Below, in pieces: positions 33,978 to 43,810 of a stretch of DNA of 64,000 nucleotides; position 1 is the stretch's first letter, and every line of letters begins with the position of its first letter. The stretch spans positions 12,959,356-13,023,355 of the forward strand of contig CM036223.1 in NCBI GenBank assembly GCA_020631735.1, given 5' to 3'. Under the pieces are notes generated by a model. It had not been told where the DNA came from and ran no database searches. It saw nothing but the letters and a program-made list of their open reading frames with translations. The position numbers and the translations under genes are program-made. Origin of the DNA: Saccharum officinarum (Eukaryota > Streptophyta > Magnoliopsida > Poales > Poaceae).

Positions 33978-36046
33978 TCAATGAAGCTTAGGTACCCATT
34001 TTTGCTTGGGTCCTTGTAGGTTAGTAACTAAGCTCTTTGGTACCCAAATAGCCTTCTTCTTTGGGCCCACAATTGGTGTACCAACAAACTTAGCTTGCAC
34101 ACCCTTCACACCCTTGGTAAGCACATAGCAAGAATCAAAAGGTATAGCATTAACAAAGTTCTTGCTTTGGTTCTTTTTATTGCAATTATGCTCTAGGTGT
34201 CTAACTTGCTTGCATCTATTGCAAAACCGACCATTGCCCTTCACAAAGCTAGGCTTTGAAGTTGCAAAGGCCGACTTGCCTTTCTTGGGGGTGTAGCCCA
34301 ATCCCTCTTTGTTAAGAGAGAACCTTTGGCTACCCAAGCACTTAAGCAAGCGGGCCTCACCACCATAGGCCTTGCCTAGGGCGTGAGTGAGCTCATCCAC
34401 CTCTCTCTTGAGAGTCTCATTCTCAACCATTAGTGAGGCATCACAAGTGAAACCATTACTAGTAGTAGAGGTAGAGTTGGTGGTGGTGGATGAAGAGCTA
34501 CAAGAAGGTTAGCATTTGACATGATGATAGGTTTATAAAAAGATTCATCAATTATATCACATGTAACACCTATATCACATGATACAACAACCTCCTTCTT
34601 TGCTTGTTGCTCAAGTAGCAATGAGTGAGCTTTTTCAAGCTTGGAATGAGCTTTATCAAGATCCTCATGATCTTCCACTAGACTCTCATGAGTGGTCTTA
34701 AGCTCACCAAGAACTTTCTCAAGTATTGCTACTTTCATTGAAAGCTTCTTGCACTCCTTGTTCTTGGCAATAGCTATGTCTCTAGTTTGTTGCAACAAGT
34801 TATATAGTTGTTCTTTAGTTGGTTCATCATCATCATCATCATTTTCATTATCATTATTATCATTATCACTATTATGAACATATTCCATTTCACTTTCATC
34901 ATCACTCTCATCATATAATACCTTAGCTTCTTTGGCCATGAAGCACGAAGAGGATGAATCAAATAGTGATGGCTTCTTGTTGATAGCAATGGAAGCAAAA
35001 GCCTTGTTGGATGATTCTTCTTCTTCTTCATCATCATCACTTTCCCAAGTGGCCACATAGACTCCATTCTTGCCTTTGTTGAATGTTATCTTGGCTTCTT
35101 TCTTTTTCTTCTCAAACTTGCCCCTCTTGTTGTTCTTCTTCTTGTCATAGGGACAATCGGCTTGAAGATGTTCGGTGCTATCACAATTGAAGCACTTCCT
35201 TTGTTGCTCATTGCTCTTGAAATTGTCATTTCTCTTTTTGAAGCCTCTTCTCTTAATGAACATGTGACCCATTTTCTTGACTACAAAAGCAAATGCCTCA
35301 TCATCAATTTCATAATCTTCATCTTCATCATTGTCTTCTTCTTCTTCAATGATGGTAGCTTTGCCCTTGGAGGAGGTGGCCTTGAATGCCACGGTCTTCT
35401 TCTTCTTCTCATCTTCCACCTTCTCCTTGTCATCAACATCTTGATCATATTTGTCATAGGTCAATACTTCACCAAGCAAATCATTAGGCTTCATTGTTTC
35501 AAGCCCATCTCTTTGTAACATCATGATCAACATCTTGAATCTTCTAGGTAAGCTCAATAAGAACTTGTGACAAAAATCTTGATCTTGAGTTTTGTGCCCT
35601 AAGCTCTTGAGATCATTGACTATCACTTGCAATCTATGAAACATTTCAATGATTGTTTCATCATCCTTTTTCTTGAAGTTCTCAAACTCACTCTTGAGCC
35701 CGTATAGCTTGGCACTCTTCACAACCTTAGTGCCTTCATATGTCTCACTCAACCTTGTCCATACTTCACTAGCCAATTCCAAATCTTTGATACCTTCAAA
35801 CACTTTTGTGTCAATACCATTGTAGAGTGTATTGAGAGCCATTCTATTGCATGTTCTATTTGCTCTATCTTCATCGGTGAGATGATTGGGATCAATGATA
35901 GCAAAATCATTCTCGGTGACTTGCAATACTCTCTCATGAATAGAACCAAGGTACATTGTCATCTTTCTCTTCCAATGAGCAAAAGAACTAACACCATCAA
36001 AGAACGGTGGCTTCCCCCCAACATGATTGAACACAATTTGAGCCAT
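33978..36046 (-). pseudogene. Element A gag with one frame break
   Basis: Capsid-like protein. The first frame (36046-34430) starts MAQIVFNHVGGKPPFFDG, has a UBN2-type gag domain, Lys-rich and acidic stretches, a zinc knuckle CFNCDSTEHLQADC near residue 283 and a coiled-coil region. Near 34500 the frame changes in a Ser/Thr codon run: the original frame goes on to stop at 34430, while the gag C-terminus continues in another frame through 34430-33978 with a second knuckle CNRCKQVRHLEHNC and ends KWVPKLH. A one-base loss would explain it. This may be a real mutation or a sequencing error. Confidence 0.85.
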
Positions 36047-36095
36047 TTTTTTTCACACCGAAGGATGTTAAGCCTTGATTAAAACGGTGACCACG

Positions 36096-36107
36096 GCTCC
36101 GATACCA
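36096..36107 (-). other. Primer-binding site of element A
   Basis: Minus strand TGGTATCGGAGC, two bases after the 5' LTR; one base different from the initiator tRNA-Met complement TGGTATCAGAGC. Confidence 0.88.
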
Positions 36108-36109
36108 CT

Positions 36110-38378
36110 TGTAAGGTCCTAGATGGCTAGAGGGGGGGTGAATAGCCTATATAAAAATTCTACAAGCACCACTAAGCAAACTTGTTAGAATAACAAACGG
36201 CGTAAAGCGAGTTTTGCTTAGCCAAAGGTTGTGATGCAAGCCTCCTATCCACAAGTCTAGTAGATTATGATCTCTAGTTCACACAAGTGCTAAGTCACTA
36301 ATTTACACTAGTGAGCAAGCTAACAACTACTAGAAAAGTCTACCACTAGAGTTACACAAGATAATCTAGTAAAAGTAAATGCGAGAGATAGGATTGTGAA
36401 TCTTATACCGACGGTGGAGTGAAGATGTTGCCAATCACCAAGATGATGTACAATCAATCAATATTGACAACAACATAATATGAAGACCAATCACCGGGAG
36501 ACAAGAGACACAATATTTTGTTCACCCGGTGTTCACTTGTGCACCGACAAGCTACGTCACCGGTTGTGTCGACCAACACTTAGATGGTTCCTCGGTGCGA
36601 CCCTCAAGTCACTTGCCCCTCAAGGCACGCCCCGCAAGGCACCGCAAGACACCACTCTCAAGTGAGGTAACTCAATGACACGCGCAATTTACTAGAGTTG
36701 CTTTTGGCGTCCCGCCAAGGAAAGCACACGAATCTCTTACAATCAACCGGAGGTGGCCAAGAACAATCACCTTCTCTTGCCAACGCCTCCAACAATCTCC
36801 AAGCCGGCTAGGAGCGGTACTCTCCAAGAGTAACAAGAAATCCACCGGCTAAACCACCCACAAGTGCCACTAGATGCCCTCAAGCTATGCAATGCACTTT
36901 GGGATCACTCAATCTCACTTATGATTTGCAATCACTCAAGAGAGATGAGTGGGAGGAGATGTTCTAGCTCAAAGGATGCACAAGAGTGTTAGAAATGCCA
37001 AGTTACCTCCCCAAGGGCCGGCCAACGAGTATTTATAAGCATCCCATCCAAATAGAGCCGTTATACCCCTTCACTGGGTTCTGTCGGGATGACCGGACGC
37101 TCCGGTCATAACTGACCGGACGCGCTCAACCGCGTCCGATCCTCCAATGGTCACTGCGCCAACGGTCAATCCCCATGACCGGACGCGCCTCTCAAAACGA
37201 CCGGACGCGCTCAACCGCGTCCGATCCTCCAACGGTCACTGACCCTCAACGGTCAAACCAATGACCGGACGCGCTGCTTCGAACGACCGGACGCGCCGGT
37301 CGCACAGCACGCGCCCGCGAAACAACGACCGGACGTGCTCCTCGCAACGACCGGACGCGACAGTGCCCGCGTCCGGTGTGAGTCTAGTAAGCTCCTTCAA
37401 CGATCGGACGCGTCCGATCGTGTGTGACCGGACGCGCCTCGCGTCCGATCGTCCTCTGCGAACCTCAGTTCCTTCTGGGCGCATGACCGGACGCTCCGGT
37501 CCCGCGAGTGACCGGACGCACCGGTTGCAAACCCTAGCCCGTGCGCCTGACAGCTGACCGGACGCGTCCGGTCATTCCATGACCGCGTCCGGTGCAGCGT
37601 CCGGTCACCTCTGTGACCTCCGTTCGCCTCCGTTTCTTTTCCGACTTCCGGCGTAGTGGAAAATAGGCTTTTCATTTCCCCGAAATCGCCTGAATCCCGC
37701 GCTCGCAAGCTCGGTGGGAGGGAGAGAGAGTCCCAAACCCTCTCTACCACCCAAACTCCAACACCTTCGTAAATGTGCTAACACCAACAAGTGATCACCA
37801 CCTTATGTACGTGTGTTAACATTTTCACAATCATTTTCAAAGGTTTTCCAGTTAGCTCACTAGGCCCTACATGCAATGCACTTCATGAATTCACCTAGTG
37901 GCACCCATGCATCGAATAACCGATAAGACTTCCCCTCTTAATAGTTCGGCTATCGATCCTAAACCACTCACACCCTCTATGGTGTCTTGAGTGCAAAACA
38001 AAATGGCCCTATGGTTATACCTTTGCCTTGAGCCCATTTTGTTTCTCCAAATGATATGATCCACTTCATATCATCACATGACCGTCTTGATCCATCGACC
38101 TTGACTTTACTTGCTCTTCACCGTTGCATCGGTCCGTCGGCGCCAAGTCTTGCTCAAGCTTCACCATCGCATGGTCCCTCACTTCGAAGCCTCGACTTGC
38201 CCTTCACCCTCACAACCGGTCCATCGAGCCAAGCATCACTTCGGTCTTCATCATCTTGGTCACATGAGTTAATGTCGTGTCTCATATTCAATGACCACCT
38301 TTATCTAAATCATCCACTTAGATACAAAGGTTAGTCCTAGGTTTCATCAATTAGCCAAAACCAAACTAGGGACTTTCA
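36110..38378 (-). repeat. 5' LTR of element A
   Basis: 2269 bp, same length as the 3' copy. TATA box is the complement of 37030-37037; palindrome array at 37087-37609. Confidence 0.95.
37087..37609 (-). repeat. GACCGGACGCG half-site array in U3 (element A 5' LTR)
   Basis: Copy of the 28328-28850 array, upstream of the 5' LTR TATA box; contains the perfect palindrome at 37556-37573. Confidence 0.9.
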
Positions 38379-39223
38379 ATTCTTCGTCAGCTTCAGGAGC
38401 CGTTTGGAGCCGTTTTCTACCAAATGGAGTAAAATAAAATGGCTTCACCGATGAAGCCCCCTCAAAATCTGCTTTCACATAGCTTTGAGGTGGGATGAAG
38501 AAAAAAAAGTGGCTTCACCCGACTCCTTTCCTAGGTTCGTGAGCCACTACCCTTGAGACTTCACATAAATTACACCATGAGCCACCAGAAAACGATCGCA
38601 AGATTTTTTTTCCTTCCCTCTGTCCGCGCGAAGAAACATTGCCGCCATGGATCTGTTTTCCTTCCCTCCGTACTTATGTACAAAAATAGTGTATTAAATA
38701 TTGGTTGCTAATACTTTATATTATTTAAAATTTTAAGTTCAAATTTACTCGATAAACAAATATATAGAAACGTACAACTACAAATGTTACTACACATGTG
38801 CATGCACAGGGGTATCTTAGACAAATGATCTCTTTAAGCTATGCATGACGGACAAGTGAAGCCGTTTTACCAAACAGTTTACTAAAACGGTTTCAGCTTC
38901 ACTAGAGAAACCATTCGTGAAGCCGAAGCCTTAAAAAATGGCTTCAATAGTGAAGTGAAGCCCTACCAAACAGGGCCTGCAGACATTTTCGTTACCAACT
39001 TGTCATCTTTTGAGACCTCTTTCTCATGCTGACATAGTAATATACTCAGGTACTCCTCTCTCTATCTCAAAATAGGTGCACGTCTCGCTGACCAAATATA
39101 TACACAAACGCACTAATATGTATGATGTGCAATAAGCATCATTATATAGATCACGGAATGTACTTTCATAATAAATTTATTCGGAGATACAAATATTAAT
39201 ATTGTTTTCTATATAATCAGTCA

Positions 39224-40940
39224 TGAAAGCATCTAGGCCTCGGTGTTGGTTTCGGCAATTAATGACAACACATAATTACCATGACTAACGTGTGTTTTGC
39301 AGAAACGTCGGTAAGTTAGGTCATGGAGATGATAACTGCTTTGGGCAATATGGCAGTCATGTCCCTCGATGGAAATCGTTTCGGTTTTCAAAGGATCAAC
39401 GATAAGATTAAGGACGGTTAGTTCCGGATGTCAAGGTGTTGAGATACATCTGGAATAGTCGTTAGGATCTTTGGTTCTTCCTTTGACCGTACTATGAAGA
39501 GGGGCATGAGCGAGTAGCTTGATCTAGGTGAGTCTTATGTTTAGTTGTGGTGCACACTTGTCAAACTTAGCACTAGGTAGCTTGAGAAAAGCTCAGAGTA
39601 CAGTTAGAAGCGACTTGATTCAAGTTGCATTGCGTTTAGAAGACGTTTGAGCCGTTTACCTATGACCGGACGCGGTCCTGGTCATGACCGGATGCGTCCG
39701 GTCAGTACAAAATCTTAACTGCGTTTTCGGCTGACTGACCGGACGCGGTCCTTGAGAGGACCGGACGCGGTGGTCAGGTTGACACGTGTTCCAGAGGGTA
39801 AAGAGCCAAGATCGGACACGACTGTGAAAAAGACTGGCGCGTCCGATCATGTTCCAGTAAGGTCCAGTGGAGACCTGACGCGTCCGGTCACCTACGAACG
39901 GACGCGGTCGTGCGTCCGGTCTTGTTCCAGTAAGGTCCCGTGGTGACCTGACGCGTCCGGTCACCTATGGTCGGACGCGGTGTTGCGTCAGGTCAAATTT
40001 CCAGAGAGCTCTTGCATGATTGGACGCGTCCGATCATCCCTGATCGGCGCGTCCGATCATCTCAGACCGGCGCGTCCGGTCAGCACAGATCGGCGCGTCC
40101 GGTCTCTCAGTATAGGTTTCCGTTTTCGACCGTTACAACTGACCGGCGCGTCCGGTCATATCGACAGGCGCGTCCGGTCAGTGCGCGTCTGGCTGTTTCG
40201 AAAGGTAACGGTTGGATTTGTCTGAGGGGTCTATAAATACAACCCCTCCACCTCTTTTAGAGGTCTCTTGCTCATTTGTTTAGCTGAGAAACACCTTTGA
40301 AGTGCAAAGGAGTGCAAGAGCCATAGTGAGGATTGAGATTTGCGAATCAAAGTTTGATAATCCTCTCTAGGGACAAGAGTCTAGCAAGTGTGCATCCATC
40401 TTCTCATTAGACTTGTTGTGGTCAAGTGAGAGTTCTAGCTTGTTACTCTTGGTGATCGCCATCACCTAGACGGTTTGGTGGTGATTGGGAGTTCGGTGAT
40501 CATCCGACGAGATTGTGGGTGACCCAACTCAAGTTGTGAGCGGTTTTGGGTGATTCGCCGCGACGGAGTGTCGAAGAATCAACCCGTAGAGAGCACTTGA
40601 TCCTTGCGCGGATCAAGGGGGAGCTACACCCTTGCGCGGGTGCTCCAACGAGGAATAGTGGAGAGTGGCGACTCTCTGATACCTTGGCAAAACATCGCCG
40701 TGTTCCTATCCCTTACTTTCAAGCATTTACTTTCTTGCATTACTTTCATTGCTTGATTACTTTCCTAGAATTGCCTTGCTAGTCTAGGATGGGAACTTAG
40801 GGTGCATAACTTTTATCGGTAGAAACACAAGGAACACAAGTAGGCACTAGGGGTGAAGTTTGGCTTGTAGGATTTAATTCTTGCAATTAATTTTTAGAAA
40901 AGCCCAATTCACCCCCCTCTTGGGCATCTTGATCCTTTCA
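39224..40940 (+). repeat. 5' LTR of element B
   Basis: TGAAAGCATC...CCTTTCA. Half-site array 39662-40186, then GGTAACGGTTGG at 40204, TATA box 40232-40238. Compared with the 3' LTR it has one extra array unit near 40079-40101. Confidence 0.95.
39662..40186 (+). repeat. GACCGGACGCG half-site array in U3 (element B 5' LTR)
   Basis: Repeated GACCGGACGCG, GATCGGACGCG and GGCGCGTCCGGTC half-sites in both orientations, ending about 45 bp before the TATA box at 40232. Confidence 0.9.
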
Positions 40941-40942
40941 AT

Positions 40943-40954
40943 TGGTATCAGAGC
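40943..40954 (+). other. Primer-binding site of element B
   Basis: TGGTATCAGAGC, complement of the initiator tRNA-Met 3' end, two bases after the LTR. Confidence 0.92.
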
Positions 40955-40993
40955 CGTGTTGCTCTAAATTTAGGTTTTACCGCCTAGAGCAAG

Positions 40994-43333
40994 ATGTCTA
41001 ATGGGGAAGAACCACCTCCCACTTTTGAGGGAGACGATTTTCCATATTGGAAAATTCGTATGGAGGCGTACCTCGAAGCCATAGATGTTGGGTGCCTTAG
41101 AGCCGCAACCGAAGGGCTTCCCCCCATATGGGATCCCGCTAATCCAAGTGGTGACGAGGAGAAATACGACCGGTGGAATACAAAAGAAAAAAATGCAATC
41201 TATCGGGCACTAGGCAAAGACATTTTCAATCGTGTGCGAAATGCCAAAAATGCTCACGAATTGTGGAAAAATCTTTATGCTCTCCATAAGGGAACTAAGA
41301 GCGAGCGTGAGGAACGCTATCATATTGCTTTAAAGAAAATTAATTCTTTTGAGATGCTTCCTAAAGAAAGTGCTAACGACATGTACACTCGTTTGAATGT
41401 TCTTGTAGAGGATCTAAATGCTCTTGGACTCACTAAAATGAGTCAATCGGATGTTGCAAGGAGGATCTTGAGTGTTCTCCCCGTTGAGAAGTATGGACAT
41501 ATTGTCATCGTACTTCACCAAAGTGATCTCTCCGCCGCAACACCGACTCAAGTATTGGGAAAGATCAATGCACATGAGATGTACATGCACATCACTCCGG
41601 AAGAGGGTTCATCATCTTCCAAGAAGAAGGACTTGGCCTTCAAAGCTAGCTATGAAAAGAAAAAGAAGAAGGGCCAAGCCATGATAGTGCAAGAGAGCAC
41701 AAGTGAGAGTGATATTGATGATGAATCACTTGCACTCATGGTAAGGAAGACCACCAAGATGCTAAAGAAGCTCAACAAGAGTGGCATCAAGTTCGATGGC
41801 AAGAAGAAGAAGTTCTTCACAAGTAGCAAAAGGAAGCCAATCTCCAAAATGGATTGCTTCAATTGTGGGGAACTTGGCCATCTAGCTCACCAATGCCCAA
41901 AGCCTCCAAAAGACAAGTACAAGAACAAGTACAAGGGCAAGAAAGATGATTCAAGCGATGAAGAAGATGATAAAAGAAAGAACAAGCCATACAAGAAGAA
42001 AGATGGCAAGAAAAGAGAGTTCTACAAAAAGAAGAAGGAAGGCAAGGCTTATATTGTTGGTGATTGGCTCACCGACATTGAATCATCATGTGAGTCCTCC
42101 GGCGATGAAAGTGACAACGAAAAAGAGAAGATCGCCGCACTTGTGATTGCGCCACCATCATCTTCACCGACATCTTCACCACCACCTTCACCGCCATCGT
42201 CACCTTCATCTTCTACTACTCATCTATGCCTTATGGCAAAGGGTGATCGAAAGGTACAAAATAGTGATAGTGATGATGATGATAGTGATAGTGATGATGA
42301 GTATGATGCTCCCTCTTATGATGAACTAGTAAAATTGTTAAATAAATATTCTAAAATCATAAGGAGGACTAGAAATGAAAATGATGAGCTTCAACATGAA
42401 AATGAATCACTCTCATCTAAGCTTGAAAGTGCACATGATGTTAGGGATGAGCTCATAGATCAAAATAAAACTATGTCTTCTTCTCTCAAAGAGCTTAAAA
42501 TTTCTAACAAGGAGCTTAAAGATAAGCATGATAAAATTGAGAAGAGGCATGGTGAACTCATCACTAGACTAAACATGCTAAAAGAAGAGTACACCACCTT
42601 GAAAATTAATTATGATACTCTTATTGTTGCTAATGAGCTTGCTCTTGAGACACATGATGCTACTAACCAAATTGTTAAGATTGATATAGCTACATCATGT
42701 GATGATTTGATTGTTGAGAACTTTGAGCAAGGCTCTAGCGGCAAAGACAAGAGTGTGGTTGAAGCAAATGACTATGATGAGTGTGTCAAGCTCAAGAGTG
42801 AAAATGAAATGCTTAAAGTTGAGAATAAGAAGTTGTTGGCTCTTAAAAAGCAAGCTTCAAATGAGTCACTCATTGAAGAAAACAAGAAGCTCAAGCAAGA
42901 GAAAGAGCATCTCAAGACCGGCCTAAGCAAGTTCACAAGAGGCCAACACTTGCAAAGTGAGCTACTTATGAACACCGTCATGAAGTTGGATAGGAGTGGC
43001 ATTGGGTATTTGGCAAATCAAGAGAAGAAGGTCAAGGCCAAACAACAACAAAGCAAGACTAAGCCCAAGCCAAAGAGATGTGTTGAGTGTGGACAAGAAG
43101 GCCATTTTGCTCATGAGTGCAAAACCCCACCACCACAACCCTTGCCCAAGCATGCTAGACCCTTTGCTTTCAATGCTCACTACATGCTTAGAAAGGACTC
43201 TAGTGGAAAGATGAAAGTTATGTTCTTGGGTCCTCCTAACAAGAATAGGCCAAAGAAAATTTGGGTTGCCAAGTCACTAGTTGAAAAAGTTAAGGGTCCC
43301 TCTCAAGTTTGGGTCCCTAAACAAAAGGCTTGA
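40994..43333 (+). CDS. Element B gag
   Basis: Intact 779-residue capsid-like protein of a copia element. The N-terminal UBN2/DUF4219-type gag domain starts MSNGEEPPPTFEGDDFPYWK. A zinc knuckle CFNCGELGHLAHQC is near residue 287; then Lys-rich and Ser/Asp-rich stretches, a long coiled coil at roughly 450-660, and a second knuckle CVECGQEGHFAHEC near residue 695. It ends VWVPKQKA. It is longer than element A gag but has the same layout. Pol opens 14 nt downstream in another frame after a TAG. Confidence 0.92.
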   Translation: MSNGEEPPPTFEGDDFPYWKIRMEAYLEAIDVGCLRAATEGLPPIWDPANPSGDEEKYDRWNTKEKNAIYRALGKDIFNRVRNAKNAHELWKNLYALHKGTKSEREERYHIALKKINSFEMLPKESANDMYTRLNVLVEDLNALGLTKMSQSDVARRILSVLPVEKYGHIVIVLHQSDLSAATPTQVLGKINAHEMYMHITPEEGSSSSKKKDLAFKASYEKKKKKGQAMIVQESTSESDIDDESLALMVRKTTKMLKKLNKSGIKFDGKKKKFFTSSKRKPISKMDCFNCGELGHLAHQCPKPPKDKYKNKYKGKKDDSSDEEDDKRKNKPYKKKDGKKREFYKKKKEGKAYIVGDWLTDIESSCESSGDESDNEKEKIAALVIAPPSSSPTSSPPPSPPSSPSSSTTHLCLMAKGDRKVQNSDSDDDDSDSDDEYDAPSYDELVKLLNKYSKIIRRTRNENDELQHENESLSSKLESAHDVRDELIDQNKTMSSSLKELKISNKELKDKHDKIEKRHGELITRLNMLKEEYTTLKINYDTLIVANELALETHDATNQIVKIDIATSCDDLIVENFEQGSSGKDKSVVEANDYDECVKLKSENEMLKVENKKLLALKKQASNESLIEENKKLKQEKEHLKTGLSKFTRGQHLQSELLMNTVMKLDRSGIGYLANQEKKVKAKQQQSKTKPKPKRCVECGQEGHFAHECKTPPPQPLPKHARPFAFNAHYMLRKDSSGKMKVMFLGPPNKNRPKKIWVAKSLVEKVKGPSQVWVPKQKA

Positions 43334-43347
43334 TCTCTTGTGTGTAG

Positions 43348-43810
43348 GTGAACTACAAGACCGGTGGATCTCATTGGGTGATTGATAGTGGTTGCACACA
43401 ACACATGACTGGTGATCCTCGTATGTTCACCTCACTTGAAGAGGATGGGGTATGCCAAGACAAGATCACATTTGGGGATAATTCCAAGAGCAAAGTCAAG
43501 GGTATAGACAAGGTTGCAATATCAAATGATCATTCTCTCTCCAATGTGCTCTATGTTGCTTCATTGAGTTTCAATTTACTATCCATTGGGCAACTTTGTG
43601 ATCTTGGCTACCAATGCTTGTTTGGTCCAAATGAAGTGGTTATTACCAAGATAGATGACAAGCAAGTAATTATCAAGGGTTTTAGATACAACAATCTTTA
43701 TCTTGTTGACTTCACCTCCGAAGATGCAAACTTGATGACATGTTTGTTCACCAAGACCACACTTGGATGGCTTTGGCATAGGAGGCTTGCTCATGTTGGA
43801 ATGAACACTC
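43348..43810 (+). pseudogene. Element B pol, 5' part (protease, GAG-pre-integrase)
   Basis: Frame opens right after TAG 43345-43347 (context TTGTGTGTAG/GTGAAC, acceptor-like). Protease motif DSGCTQHM, then LGWLWHRRLAHVGM. It is cut at 43810 by a solo LTR and resumes at 46358. Confidence 0.92.

Larger units (their letters stand above)
27351..38378 (-). mobile_element. Full-length SIRE/Maximus-type Ty1/copia retrotransposon (element A)
   Basis: An 11.03-kb element on the minus strand. LTRs of 2269 bp each (27351-29619 and 36110-38378), no length difference, about 14 base differences seen by eye. Primer-binding site TGGTATCGGAGC (complement of 36096-36107) and polypurine tract (complement of 29620-29633). 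Target site: TTCTT is exact on both sides (27347-27351, 38380-38384) if the tips are shifted one base from TG...CA; with strict TG...CA tips the flanks are CTTCT/ATTCT. Gag has one frame break, while pol is open throughout. Confidence 0.95.
27329..38977. mobile_element. MITE split by the 11-kb SIRE element
   Basis: Pieces 27329-27350 and 38379-38977 (about 620 bp net). The left tip GGTCCCGTATGACAGGGCTTC pairs with the reverse complement of the right tip, GGCCCTGTTTGGTAGGGCTTC, at 16 of 21 positions. The inner right part repeats GGCTTCA/TGAAGCC motifs typical of a grass MITE family. No clear target duplication of the MITE itself. Confidence 0.65.
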
